NCBI GenBank assembly: GCA_910574835.1
Contig: CAJTDE010000010.1
Coordinates: forward strand, 1 to 64,000
DNA: 64,000 nucleotides
Direction of reading: 5' to 3'
Origin: Clostridia bacterium
GTDB taxonomy: Bacteria; Bacillota; Clostridia; Lachnospirales; Lachnospiraceae
This document shows, piece by piece, positions 52,819 through 60,936 of the stretch (position 1 is the stretch's first letter; the number at the start of each line of letters is the position of its first letter). A program made the position numbers and the translations under genes. The notes under the pieces are model-generated. The model saw only the letters and a program-made list of their open reading frames with translations. It was not told the origin of the DNA and searched no databases.

Positions 52819-54028
52819 AATTATCCGCCCCCTTTAACATCAATGCTGCTCCCATTCCACCGCCTATGCACAAGGAAGCAATCCCATATTTCCCTTTATT
52901 TCTTTTGAGTATATGGGAAAGAGTGGCCGTAATCCTTGCCCCGGTAGCTCCTAGAGGATGTCCCAAGCCCAGACCGGAACCGTGAATATTGCTTCTTCTT
53001 ATGATATTTTCTATGTCATCAGAATAATCTTCTGCTAACCGTTTATAGCATCCCAATACCTGAGCTGCAAACGCTTCATTTATCTCAAAGTACGCAATAT
53101 CTTTAAATTCTAGCTTTGTCTTTTTAAGCAGATCCCTTATCGCATAATATGGTCCCAAGCCCATTAATTGAGGCTCACATCCAACCACTGTTCCATCAAT
53201 CACTTCTGCAAGGGGACATAAATTTTTCTCTCTACAGTAATCTTCTGATGCCAGCAGTAAAAAAGCTGCCCCATCATTGATTCCTGATGTATTTCCGGCC
53301 GTAACAGTTCCTGTTCCGTCTTTTAAAAATGTCGGTTTCAATAATTTTAATTTTTCCAGAGTACTCTCTCTGTTTGGAAACTCATCTGTATCAAAAACAT
53401 ATTCCCTGCCTCTATAATCATGTAATGTTATTGGTACAATTTCATCCTTGAAAACACCGGAATCCACCGCAGATATTGTTCTTTGTTGTGACATATAAGC
53501 ATATCGATCCTGCTCTTCCCTCGTAATCTCACACTCCTTTACAACATTTTCTGCCGTAATTCCCATATGAACTCCACTGAATGCATCCAGTAAGCCATCA
53601 TGAGTCATCAGGTCTATCATATTGAAATCTCCAAACTTCTTTCCGAGTCTGATATAACTATTGGTGGCATAGGGTATATTTGACATAAATTCAAAACCGC
53701 CGCAAAGAATCAGTTTTGCACCACATTTAATTTCCCTGATTCCGTTTAAAACTGCCTGCATACCGGAACCACAGACCATATTTAAAGAATAAGCTGGTGT
53801 TCTAACCGGAATCCCTGATAATACAGCTATTTTTCTTGCTATTCCCTGACCTTCGCCTGCGGAAATCACATTTCCAATAATAACACTTTCTACTTCACGT
53901 AATGCCTCTTCTTTAAATCCATTCTTTAATAATTGAACGCATACCTCTGTCGGATCTGCCTCATACAAAGATCCTAAAAATCTTCCTATTGCAGTTCTCT
54001 TTGCCTCAATAATAAAAATTCTGCTCAA
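52805..54028 (-). CDS. Thiolase (acetyl-CoA acetyltransferase-like)
   Basis: 407-residue biosynthetic-type thiolase. The nucleophile Cys is in LNMVCGSGMQAV (about 85), NEAFA at about 330, HGSGLGLGHPLGATGARI with the active His (about 362) and the second Cys in CIGGGMGAA near the C terminus. It would condense two acetyl-CoA to acetoacetyl-CoA. Being inside a polysaccharide operon and overlapping a ketoreductase gene is unusual and points to making an acyl substituent. Confidence 0.92.
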   Translation of the reverse strand: MSRIFIIEAKRTAIGRFLGSLYEADPTEVCVQLLKNGFKEEALREVESVIIGNVISAGEGQGIARKIAVLSGIPVRTPAYSLNMVCGSGMQAVLNGIREIKCGAKLILCGGFEFMSNIPYATNSYIRLGKKFGDFNMIDLMTHDGLLDAFSGVHMGITAENVVKECEITREEQDRYAYMSQQRTISAVDSGVFKDEIVPITLHDYRGREYVFDTDEFPNRESTLEKLKLLKPTFLKDGTGTVTAGNTSGINDGAAFLLLASEDYCREKNLCPLAEVIDGTVVGCEPQLMGLGPYYAIRDLLKKTKLEFKDIAYFEINEAFAAQVLGCYKRLAEDYSDDIENIIRRSNIHGSGLGLGHPLGATGARITATLSHILKRNKGKYGIASLCIGGGMGAALMLKGADNFAEE

Positions 54029-54078
54029 CCGTTTCTCCTCTCAATGCTCATCCATTTATCAATAAATTCTCTATATTT

Positions 54079-54984
54079 CTAGAAATCACCCTTTTTTCTA
54101 TCTCTTAACACTTCTGCCGGAACTCCGGCCACTACTTTCTTAGCTTCTACCGACTTTGTTACAACTGCCCCCATGCCGACAAATGCCTGCGCTTCTACTG
54201 CAATCTGATTTTTAACAATTGCTCCGGGAGCAAAATAGGCTTCTCTGCCTATCTTGGTACTTCCGGCAATTATTGTTCCTGCAGTAATAATACAATTATC
54301 TTCAATAGAAACGTTGTGGGCAATATGACACAAATTATCAATTTTTACATAATTTCCGATTCTGGTATCCTCTAAGCATCCTCTGTCAATACAAGTATTT
54401 GCACCAATTTCTACATGTTCACCAATTACAACTCCTCCAAAATGAGGAACTCTTTGAATTTCTTTTCGATCCCTGTAATAGCCAAATCCATCTGCCCCTA
54501 TCACTACACCCGAAAATATTTCACTTCCCATTCCAATACGGCATTTTCCCTCTATGCTTACACGCGAATGAATATATACATTATCTTCAATTATAACTTC
54601 TTTACCTATATAGCATAATGCTCCTATGTTTACATTTTTTCCGATCCTATCTGTAAGAACTACCGCACTTTTGTCAATCTCTCTCTCCTGTTCTTTTAGA
54701 AAAAAATGTTTTAATATGGAGAAATAAGCCCATTTCGGATCAGATGTCACAATGCAGTTCTTCATGCAAGCTGCCCTTTCCGTACAAATAACAAGAACAT
54801 TTTGATAGCTCTGCAATTTAGCTGCTATGCTTTCTGTAAGAAATTCTTTATTTTTAATCCAAATAACACTGTGATCACAAATATTATTTATATCTGAAAA
54901 GGAGTCTATTTCCACCGCTCCTCCATAATAAACGATATCCTCTTTTTTTTGTTTTAAAAAATCTAAAAGTTTTTGGCTCTCCAT
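54079..54984 (-). CDS. LpxD-like sugar N-acyltransferase
   Basis: 301 residues: an N-terminal nucleotide-binding-like domain (about 1-95), then left-handed beta-helix repeats. It carries [28 protein letters not shown], and [10 protein letters not shown], whose His corresponds to the LpxD catalytic base. LpxD moves a 3-hydroxyacyl chain to the amine of a UDP-sugar in lipid A synthesis, which this Gram-positive does not have. Next to the thiolase and ketoreductase it may transfer 3-hydroxybutyryl to an amino sugar. The start at 54984 follows AGAGGA. Confidence 0.82.
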   Translation of the reverse strand: MESQKLLDFLKQKKEDIVYYGGAVEIDSFSDINNICDHSVIWIKNKEFLTESIAAKLQSYQNVLVICTERAACMKNCIVTSDPKWAYFSILKHFFLKEQEREIDKSAVVLTDRIGKNVNIGALCYIGKEVIIEDNVYIHSRVSIEGKCRIGMGSEIFSGVVIGADGFGYYRDRKEIQRVPHFGGVVIGEHVEIGANTCIDRGCLEDTRIGNYVKIDNLCHIAHNVSIEDNCIITAGTIIAGSTKIGREAYFAPGAIVKNQIAVEAQAFVGMGAVVTKSVEAKKVVAGVPAEVLRDRKKGDF

Positions 54985-54998
54985 TGACATTCCTCTGT

Positions 54999-55715
54999 TT
55001 ATAAAATACTTGAAAGATTTGTAAAATTTTTTTCCAGTATCCGATATCGTTCCTCTTCAGCCTCTTTCAAAAAGCTCTTCAGCAGTTCTTTTATTCCACA
55101 AGCTTTTTCTCTGTACCAAAAAGCATGCGTTAAAATCTGCATTTTGGAATACTGTTTCTCTTTTATATAAATCATTACATCTTCCTGCCACTTCATATGA
55201 GAATCCGACATATATTTAAAATCCTGAAAAAACTCTTTTGAGTAGCTGTTAATCATACCTGGAATCTTCAAATTTTTCTCCAAAATTTTCTTTGATGGTC
55301 TATGCATTGATACTACAGATACTTTTCTATTACATACCTGCTCTAATAAATCCCTTTCCTTTAATATGAATGCAACCGCTTTTTCCTCGTATGCCTCACA
55401 TCCATCATACACCGTTTCATCAAAATGGAGTCCCACTTCATGTCCATATTCAATCAGCTGCTGTATTTTAGCCTTGTTATCATGGGAAAACACATTGTAA
55501 AAGTCACTGGAAACTAATACGAAATATGTTGATTTTATTCCCAATTCTTTTTCCAACTCTGCAAATCTCATTGCTTTTTCTATGGAATAGTCGATATCAT
55601 GCCTTAAAATACAAGGAGTTTTTACATTTCTATAATTATGATAATCCGTAATGGTGTAATAACTCTCTTGTATGGCATGTATCAGCTTTGCATATGCATC
55701 ATATGTGAATTCCAT
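54999..55715 (-). CDS. Polysaccharide deacetylase-like protein
   Basis: 238 residues. [20 protein letters not shown] (about 37) and [10 protein letters not shown] (about 92) resemble the metal-binding motifs of CE4-type deacetylases, with HDID in place of TFDDG. Such proteins occur in many O-antigen and capsule loci. The first motif is divergent, so activity is uncertain. AAAGGAG precedes the start. Confidence 0.72.
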   Translation of the reverse strand: MEFTYDAYAKLIHAIQESYYTITDYHNYRNVKTPCILRHDIDYSIEKAMRFAELEKELGIKSTYFVLVSSDFYNVFSHDNKAKIQQLIEYGHEVGLHFDETVYDGCEAYEEKAVAFILKERDLLEQVCNRKVSVVSMHRPSKKILEKNLKIPGMINSYSKEFFQDFKYMSDSHMKWQEDVMIYIKEKQYSKMQILTHAFWYREKACGIKELLKSFLKEAEEERYRILEKNFTNLSSIL

Positions 55716-55820
55716 TTGTCTTCTCCTTTTTACGCTCGTATGTCCTTCCTTATTTCTTTGTGATTTGTATTAGCGCAAGTATTTCCGACAACAATTTTCT
55801 TTATCTTTAGCAACATCACT

Positions 55821-57047
55821 TTATCCTATAAATAATTTTTCGAATTTTTTTGCCAGAAACGTATAATTATAATATTTTAAAATAGCTGCTCTCCCTCTTA
55901 ATCCCATTTCTTCCCGCATACCTTCTGGCATATCATATAATTGTTCAATTGCACTTTGAACTTCATAAGATTTTCCGCTTCTTATAATAATTCCACATTT
56001 ATAGGTTTCCACAGGAGATTTTGGTGAATTTATTGCAAACACGAGTGGCTTTCCTGCCATCATCGAGTCATACATTTTGTTGGGACTGACCCCAAACCGA
56101 TACAAAGAACAATCTAAGCATCCCATGTAACTGCAGTCAAAATATTTTGTCAAGCTACTGATACTAGCTTTTTTCACAGGATCCAAGAAAAAAACATTCT
56201 CTATTTTTTCATCCCGCACCCTTTTTACAAGACGTGACTTTTCAACACCATTCCCAATAAGAACAAATTTAATCCGAGGATTCTGAATCCCCTTTGCAGC
56301 ATCTAATAAAATATCTAATGCATTCGAAAGCGCATGTCCTCCAAAATACCCAACTACAAAATTTCCGTTCTCTTTTAACTTGCTTAATACCTTTTGATGC
56401 CCTTTCGGAATCTTTTCCTCCTGTTCCCATTCGCTTAAAACAATACCGTTCTGAATATTAACAAATTTATGCTCTGCCATCCCATGCTTTATCATGTATT
56501 CCTTTGCACAGGGAAGTATGGACACGACATATTCCGAATGTTTATACGCTGAGTTTTCTCCGATCTGCATAAGGAGCACAAAAGGATTATATTTTTTCAT
56601 CCCTCCCAATTCAATTAAAGTAGCTGGCCACATATCATGTACTTCATGAATTAACCTTGCACCACTCAGCTTCACAATTCTCTGCCCTGCAAATGTATCA
56701 AGCGGATAGGTAGAGGATGTAATAACCACATCCGGTTTCATGCTATTTACTATTTTATCTGCGTTAATCCAAAGCTTATACACAAACCGGAACATGGTTA
56801 ATGCACGTTTTACTCCATTTCCTTCATAGCGCCCAGTCTTTACCCAACAATATTTAATTTGGTCAATTACTTCTTTTTGGAAGTCTTTATTTACCTCCGG
56901 ATTTTTTATGCGTAGATGAGAGTAATCTCCGGCTAGAATCGTTACATTATGGCCCATTTTGATCCATTCCTGCGCAAAATAATAGGGACGGAACTCCATC
57001 CCCATCTCTGTAGAACCAGCATAATGATTAATCAATAATATATTCAC
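55821..57047 (-). CDS. Glycosyltransferase, GT4 (WbuB-like)
   Basis: 408 residues. N-terminal ILLINHYAGSTEMGMEFRPY and GHNVTILAGDYSHLR are those of WbuB-like enzymes; donor-site residues are in VGYFGGHALSNALDILLDAA (about 235) and GVSPNKMYDSMMAGKPLVFA (about 325). It likely adds the second sugar to the primed lipid. The start is GTG 57047 with GAGGAG eight bases upstream. The 105 bases downstream before the deacetylase-like gene contain nothing recognisable. Confidence 0.88.
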   Translation of the reverse strand: MNILLINHYAGSTEMGMEFRPYYFAQEWIKMGHNVTILAGDYSHLRIKNPEVNKDFQKEVIDQIKYCWVKTGRYEGNGVKRALTMFRFVYKLWINADKIVNSMKPDVVITSSTYPLDTFAGQRIVKLSGARLIHEVHDMWPATLIELGGMKKYNPFVLLMQIGENSAYKHSEYVVSILPCAKEYMIKHGMAEHKFVNIQNGIVLSEWEQEEKIPKGHQKVLSKLKENGNFVVGYFGGHALSNALDILLDAAKGIQNPRIKFVLIGNGVEKSRLVKRVRDEKIENVFFLDPVKKASISSLTKYFDCSYMGCLDCSLYRFGVSPNKMYDSMMAGKPLVFAINSPKSPVETYKCGIIIRSGKSYEVQSAIEQLYDMPEGMREEMGLRGRAAILKYYNYTFLAKKFEKLFIG

Positions 57048-57181
57048 TTTTTCTGCTCCTCTTTCATCTAAAAACAAGTATGTTTGTTTTCTGTGTTAAA
57101 ATTTAGCTATATAAATGAAAAAATCGGAAACATTGTTAGTATCAAGGAAGAGATTTATATCCTAAAATCATAACAAGATTT

Positions 57182-57874
57182 TTATTTTCTCCCCCACACA
57201 GAAAATACTGTCATAAACATAACCCAAATCTCCCGCCAAAATCCATATCTCTCTATCCCTTTAAGATTCCACTCCATCTTCCCCGGAAGAATCTCCTCTA
57301 TATAAATCCTGTCCGTATCTCCTTCCTTATCCAGAAGCTTACCCTCATCCTTATAATAAATGGATGTGAGATTTGTTATCCCTGCCGGCAAAAGCAGCGT
57401 AGCCATCATCTTCGGTGTATACTGCTCCACGTATTTAGGCACCTCCGGCCGTACACCCACAAAAGTCATATTCCCTTGAAGCACATCAATCAGCTGCGGA
57501 AGTTCATCCAGCCTTTTATCACGAATGAAACGGCCTACCCTTGTAATCCTGCTGTCTCCTCTTACTGTTACAAGAGTTCCTTTCTGATCTGCTTCGTTCT
57601 CCATAGAACGGAACTTATGAATCCGAAATTTTTTCCCATACTGCGTCACACGTACCTGCCTGTAAAATACAGGACCTTTTGAATCGGCTTTGATTGCAAT
57701 TGCAAGGAGCAAAAATATCGGTGAAAGCAAAAAAAGCAGTATCACTGATACTGCAATATCAAACATACGCTTAAAGAAAAGGCTGTTCCTTTTTCTTGAC
57801 AGAATCACATAGTACCTTCTCACTTCTTCAACCTGCATAAACCGTGGCAGGTCTTGCCAACTTCTTAAAACCAT
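57182..57874 (-). CDS. Priming sugar-1-phosphate transferase (undecaprenyl-phosphate)
   Basis: 230-residue membrane-bound transferase of the bacterial sugar transferase family, starting repeat-unit synthesis on undecaprenyl phosphate. Seen: KRMFDIAVSVILLFLLSPIF (re-entrant helix), GPVFYRQVRVTQYGKKF, FRSMENEAD, RDKRLDELPQLIDVLQGNM and VGVRPEVPKYV. The short form lacks the N-terminal multi-helix domain of WbaP. Sugar unknown; the neighbouring aminotransferase suggests an amino sugar. AAGGAG precedes the start. The 104 bases upstream of the GT4 gene at its 3' side show nothing special. Confidence 0.92.
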   Translation of the reverse strand: MVLRSWQDLPRFMQVEEVRRYYVILSRKRNSLFFKRMFDIAVSVILLFLLSPIFLLLAIAIKADSKGPVFYRQVRVTQYGKKFRIHKFRSMENEADQKGTLVTVRGDSRITRVGRFIRDKRLDELPQLIDVLQGNMTFVGVRPEVPKYVEQYTPKMMATLLLPAGITNLTSIYYKDEGKLLDKEGDTDRIYIEEILPGKMEWNLKGIERYGFWREIWVMFMTVFSVWGRK

Positions 57875-57901
57875 CCGCCACTCCTTATACTCATATTTGA
57901 T

Positions 57902-59179
57902 TTATTTTATATACTTTTTTATAATCCCGCGGTACTTATTGATAACATACTCCGCTTCCTCATCCGCAAGCTTTGTATGTAACGGCAGAGTTACTTCATT
58001 CTCAAACTGCCTGTAGCTATTGGGATAATCCTCTATCCGAAATCCCAGCCTTTTATAAGCGGTATGCATAGGTAGTGGTTTATAATGGACATTTGTTGAA
58101 ACTCCCTGCTCCGCCATCTTCTCAATAATTTCCTGCCGTTCCTTTATGCCAATTCCGGGAATATGAGTCATATAAAGATGCCCGGATGAAGTATGTTCCT
58201 TTGTAAAATGCGGCAGGACCTCCACTCCCATCGGCTTCAATACGGAATCATACATGCCGATAAGCTCTCTGCGCCTCTTAAGCATGTCCGGATATCGGTC
58301 AAACTGGGCCACTCCGATAGCTCCCATGATATCTGTCATATTGCATTTATACCAGGGTCCAACGATATCGTATTCCCAGGCCCCCAGCTTTGTCTTAGCC
58401 AAGGCATCCTTGCTTTGGCCGTGCAGAGAATAGAGCTGTAATTGATGATAAATTTCTTCCTGATCCGCCCCGTCTATCCTCCATGCTAACGCTCCGCCTT
58501 CTGCTGTGGTAAAATTCTTGACTGCATGAAAGCTGAAATTAGAAAAGTCCGCAATAGAGCCGATCATTCTTCCTTTATAGGAAGCCCCCAGAGCATGTGC
58601 GGCATCTTCAACCACCGCTATACGGCCAATCGCTTCCTGAAGCCTGTTGGATGGGTGAAAAAGCTCCCTTTTCCGGTTAACAATCTCAAAAATCCTGTCG
58701 TAATCACAGGGAATCCCGCCAAGATCTACCGGTATGATTGCCTTTGTATGTGCATTGACAGCCTGCTCCAATGCATCATAATCCATCTCCACACTTCCCT
58801 CCTGACAATCTGCCAGTACAGGCTTCGCTCCAACATGGCAGATAACAGAGGCTGAGGCTGTGTAGGTATATGCACAGGTAATTACTTCATCCTTCTCACT
58901 GCCGTATATTCCGTCCATGCCGCAGGAATCCCTGCCTATTCCAAGTAGCCGCAGGCTCATTTCTCCTGCCGCCGTCTGGCTGTTCAGGCAGACGCATTTA
59001 TCTGCATTTACATAATCTGTCAGCAATGTTTCCAGTTTTTTAACTTTCGGTCCGGTTGTAATCCATCCGGATCTCAGTGTGCTTATAACTTCATTAATCT
59101 CTTCCTCCGAAATATCAGGAGGTGAAAATGGGATATTTATTTTTTCTTTTGTCAAATCATTATTTTTATTAAGTTCCAT
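57902..59179 (-). CDS. DegT/DnrJ/EryC1 sugar aminotransferase
   Basis: 425 residues, longer than usual because of an insertion around residues 175-195. Seen: INIPFSPPDISEEEINEVIS and SGWITTGPKVKKLE, VVEDAAHALGASYKG and the Schiff-base Lys in SFHAVKNFTTAEGGAL (about 222). It probably makes a 4-amino sugar (PglE/ArnB-like) used by the priming transferase next to it. No 4,6-dehydratase gene to feed it is seen in the window. GAGGAGG precedes the start. Confidence 0.9.
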   Translation of the reverse strand: MELNKNNDLTKEKINIPFSPPDISEEEINEVISTLRSGWITTGPKVKKLETLLTDYVNADKCVCLNSQTAAGEMSLRLLGIGRDSCGMDGIYGSEKDEVITCAYTYTASASVICHVGAKPVLADCQEGSVEMDYDALEQAVNAHTKAIIPVDLGGIPCDYDRIFEIVNRKRELFHPSNRLQEAIGRIAVVEDAAHALGASYKGRMIGSIADFSNFSFHAVKNFTTAEGGALAWRIDGADQEEIYHQLQLYSLHGQSKDALAKTKLGAWEYDIVGPWYKCNMTDIMGAIGVAQFDRYPDMLKRRRELIGMYDSVLKPMGVEVLPHFTKEHTSSGHLYMTHIPGIGIKERQEIIEKMAEQGVSTNVHYKPLPMHTAYKRLGFRIEDYPNSYRQFENEVTLPLHTKLADEEAEYVINKYRGIIKKYIK

Positions 59180-59200
59180 CTTAACCTCCTCAATGCTTCT

Positions 59201-59722
59201 CTAAGTCTGATCCCCTTCCAGACGAAGCCCCATCAAGATCTCCCTGTCTCTTCCAAACAAATGAACCCGGATAATCACATACCGCAGGCGAATGCGTTTT
59301 TTAATTACCCTATCTAAATATTTTTCCAAAGGTGCGCCACATGCCGCAATATTCCCCTGTTTATCTACCACAGCCATTGAAAGGCGTACCGTGTACTCTT
59401 GATCTCCATTCAGTAAATCTTTTAAAAATTCCTCTTCCTCCACAGAAACAGGATAAAATTCCTCTTCCTCTTTTCCCAGTATCTTTGTATAGGAAGAAAT
59501 TCGCTTTAACTGCTGATACATCTCTCTGGGATGCTGTGTACTAACGAACACGTATCCCGGAAACAGCCGCTCCACATGAACCCGGCACTCCCCCTGAATC
59601 CGCCAGACTGCTTCCCGTTTCAGCAGAAAACATTCCTCATAAGCTTCTGTATCTACCGTTCTTCGGATGCTTTCTATGATATCCTCCTCACTCCCGGTGA
59701 TTGTCTGTATGGCATACCACAT
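59201..59722 (-). CDS. loaP: NusG paralog, LoaP-type transcription antiterminator
   Basis: 173 residues. MWYAIQTITGSEEDIIESI starts a NusG N-terminal domain; LFPGYVFVST (about 55) and ISSYTKILG match LoaP/RfaH proteins; the C-terminal KOW-like domain runs from about residue 115. LoaP proteins are known to keep RNA polymerase moving through long biosynthetic operons in Firmicutes. Placed second in the operon, after another family member. AGAGGAG precedes the start. Confidence 0.9.
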   Translation of the reverse strand: MWYAIQTITGSEEDIIESIRRTVDTEAYEECFLLKREAVWRIQGECRVHVERLFPGYVFVSTQHPREMYQQLKRISSYTKILGKEEEEFYPVSVEEEEFLKDLLNGDQEYTVRLSMAVVDKQGNIAACGAPLEKYLDRVIKKRIRLRYVIIRVHLFGRDREILMGLRLEGDQT

Positions 59723-59756
59723 ACTTTTTGCTCCTCTTTATTTTCTGCAAGCAAAT

Positions 59757-59788
59757 GGGTATGCTTCGCCACTTTGCGGCCCATACCC
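59757..59788 (-). promoter_or_regulatory. Stable RNA hairpin between the two loaP-like genes
   Basis: Minus-strand RNA folds GGGTATG against CATACCC (seven pairs), with an inner five-pair stem containing a G-U pair and a three-base loop. No U-run follows, so it is not a terminator. The G-U pair favours folding of minus-strand RNA. It lies 35 bases before the second loaP start and may be a LoaP recruitment hairpin or a translation control element. Confidence 0.5.
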
Positions 59789-59867
59789 CAAATCAGTTTT
59801 CTTCCTTATTACACACTTTTATCTGCTCCGCAGTCTAAAACTGTAGAACAGATAGGATGCTTTTTCT

Positions 59868-60374
59868 CTAACTCTTCGATACAATTTCCAATCCAACCTG
59901 TATCTCCCGAAAGTGCCCCATTGACGGCAGGCTCACTCGGGCAATCCGCTTATGGCGGTCAATCTTCCGAATCAGGTTTTCCTTTCCTTGCAGCGACCCT
60001 TCCGTCACAACCGTCTGCCCGTTCCGGATATATCCCCGTGACATCTGTGAATGATGGCTCGCTCCGCAGAGCATACGCAGAGCCTTCTCTTCCTCCGGTT
60101 CCACCCGAATCAACTTTCCGCCGCTTTCAAGTACTGGAAATACCTGTGAATATTTTTTTAACTCCTCCGTCAGCTTCCCTTCGTCCCCGCTCTCTAAAAA
60201 CAGATAATGAGGAAATAGTGGCTTCTGCTCCAGATGCCACGTGCCGCCATACCGTCTCATGCAGTCATAGGTGAATACAAAAGCATCCTTAAGAGCTTCT
60301 CTTTTCAAATGATGCTTACAGGCGTAAATCAGATCTTCTTCCTTTTGATTCGGACAATAAAGCACGTACCAGAT
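59868..60374 (-). CDS. NusG paralog, LoaP-like antiterminator with non-standard start
   Basis: 168 residues if read from the codon before WYVLYCPNQKEEDLI, the usual NusG opening. That codon is ATC, not ATG; AAAGGGG lies eight bases upstream. A GTG at 60365 is the only standard start, but it would remove the conserved Trp-Tyr and has no site at proper spacing. LFPHYLFLES (about 60) and a C-terminal KOW-like part (TVVTEGSLQGKENLIRKI) confirm the family. First gene of the polysaccharide operon. Confidence 0.75.
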   Translation of the reverse strand: MWYVLYCPNQKEEDLIYACKHHLKREALKDAFVFTYDCMRRYGGTWHLEQKPLFPHYLFLESGDEGKLTEELKKYSQVFPVLESGGKLIRVEPEEEKALRMLCGASHHSQMSRGYIRNGQTVVTEGSLQGKENLIRKIDRHKRIARVSLPSMGHFREIQVGLEIVSKS

Positions 60375-60618
60375 ATCCAGGACCCCTTTCTGTATTGCCT
60401 GGCTCTTCCTACTAAATAAGAGCCTTATTACTTCTGCATTTTTTCGTAGAGTAACCTACTCTACGAAAATAAAAGGGGAAATTTTCCTTTTTATAAAAAA
60501 ACTGTATTTTTCGAGCTGCTTTTATCTTTTAGAAGCAAAATCTGCACTGTTTAATTTGTTAATATTTGGAATTTTTTTCAAGATACCCAAAGAATAATAT
60601 GAAAAATAAGAAATAAAC

Positions 60619-60647
60619 TTGAAAATCTCTATAGATCTGGTTATAAT
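60619..60647 (+). promoter_or_regulatory. Strong sigma-A-like promoter inside the inverted-repeat segment
   Basis: Plus-strand -35 TTGAAA (60619-60624), 17-base spacer, perfect -10 TATAAT (60642-60647). It points right, away from the polysaccharide operon. Inversion of the segment would point it at the operon. Confidence 0.75.
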
Positions 60648-60674
60648 AATAAACGTTGAACATAGAACTTTCAA
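60646..60674 (-). promoter_or_regulatory. Weaker minus-strand promoter candidate for the polysaccharide operon
   Basis: Minus-strand -35 TTGAAA (60674-60669), 17-base spacer, -10 TATTAT (60651-60646), overlapping the opposite promoter. If active it gives a leader of about 265 bases before the first LoaP-like gene, containing the left repeat as a hairpin. The AT-rich context makes chance matches likely. Confidence 0.5.
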
Positions 60675-60848
60675 TTTTTTTCTTCGTAGAGTAGGTTACT
60701 CTAAGAAAATCGGTCTTGATTTTTACTTAATAAGTCAAAAAATTTCTATTTTTTCAACATTTTTTTGTCACTTTGCCCTTCACGGCAATCCCAGAATTTT
60801 ACTTAATTCTCTGATTTTCACAGACTTAAAAATCTTTCCCAAAACATC

Positions 60849-60877
60849 TTGCGTTTCTCCCTTCCTTTTATTATAAT
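60849..60877 (+). promoter_or_regulatory. Promoter of the MATE transporter gene
   Basis: Plus-strand -35 TTGCGT (60849-60854), 17-base spacer, -10 TATAAT (60872-60877), 60 bases before the MATE start. The gene therefore does not need the promoter inside the inverted-repeat segment. Confidence 0.7.
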
Positions 60878-60936
60878 AGCGCAAATATAAATAGAAGCTT
60901 TGTTTTTTGGCTTCTATCAATGTGAGGATGACTATT

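Larger units (their letters stand above)
60441..60709. repeat. Inverted repeats flanking a promoter segment (possible invertible switch)
   Basis: The left repeat is 60441-60469, the right 60681-60709. Taken as reverse complements they match at 27 of 29 positions. Each is itself nearly palindromic: 11-base arms (TTTTCGTAGAG / CTCTACGAAAA in the left copy) around a seven-base centre, TAACCTA on the left and TAGGTTA on the right, so the two are oppositely oriented. The 211 bases between contain good promoters. The form fits a tyrosine-recombinase invertible element; paired operators are the alternative. No recombinase gene is in the window. Confidence 0.65.

Noticed and set aside
54942-54950. 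A8 run near the start of the LpxD-like gene as a slippage tract
   Set aside because: A/T runs of this length are common in this AT-rich operon and the frame is intact; not distinguishable from background.
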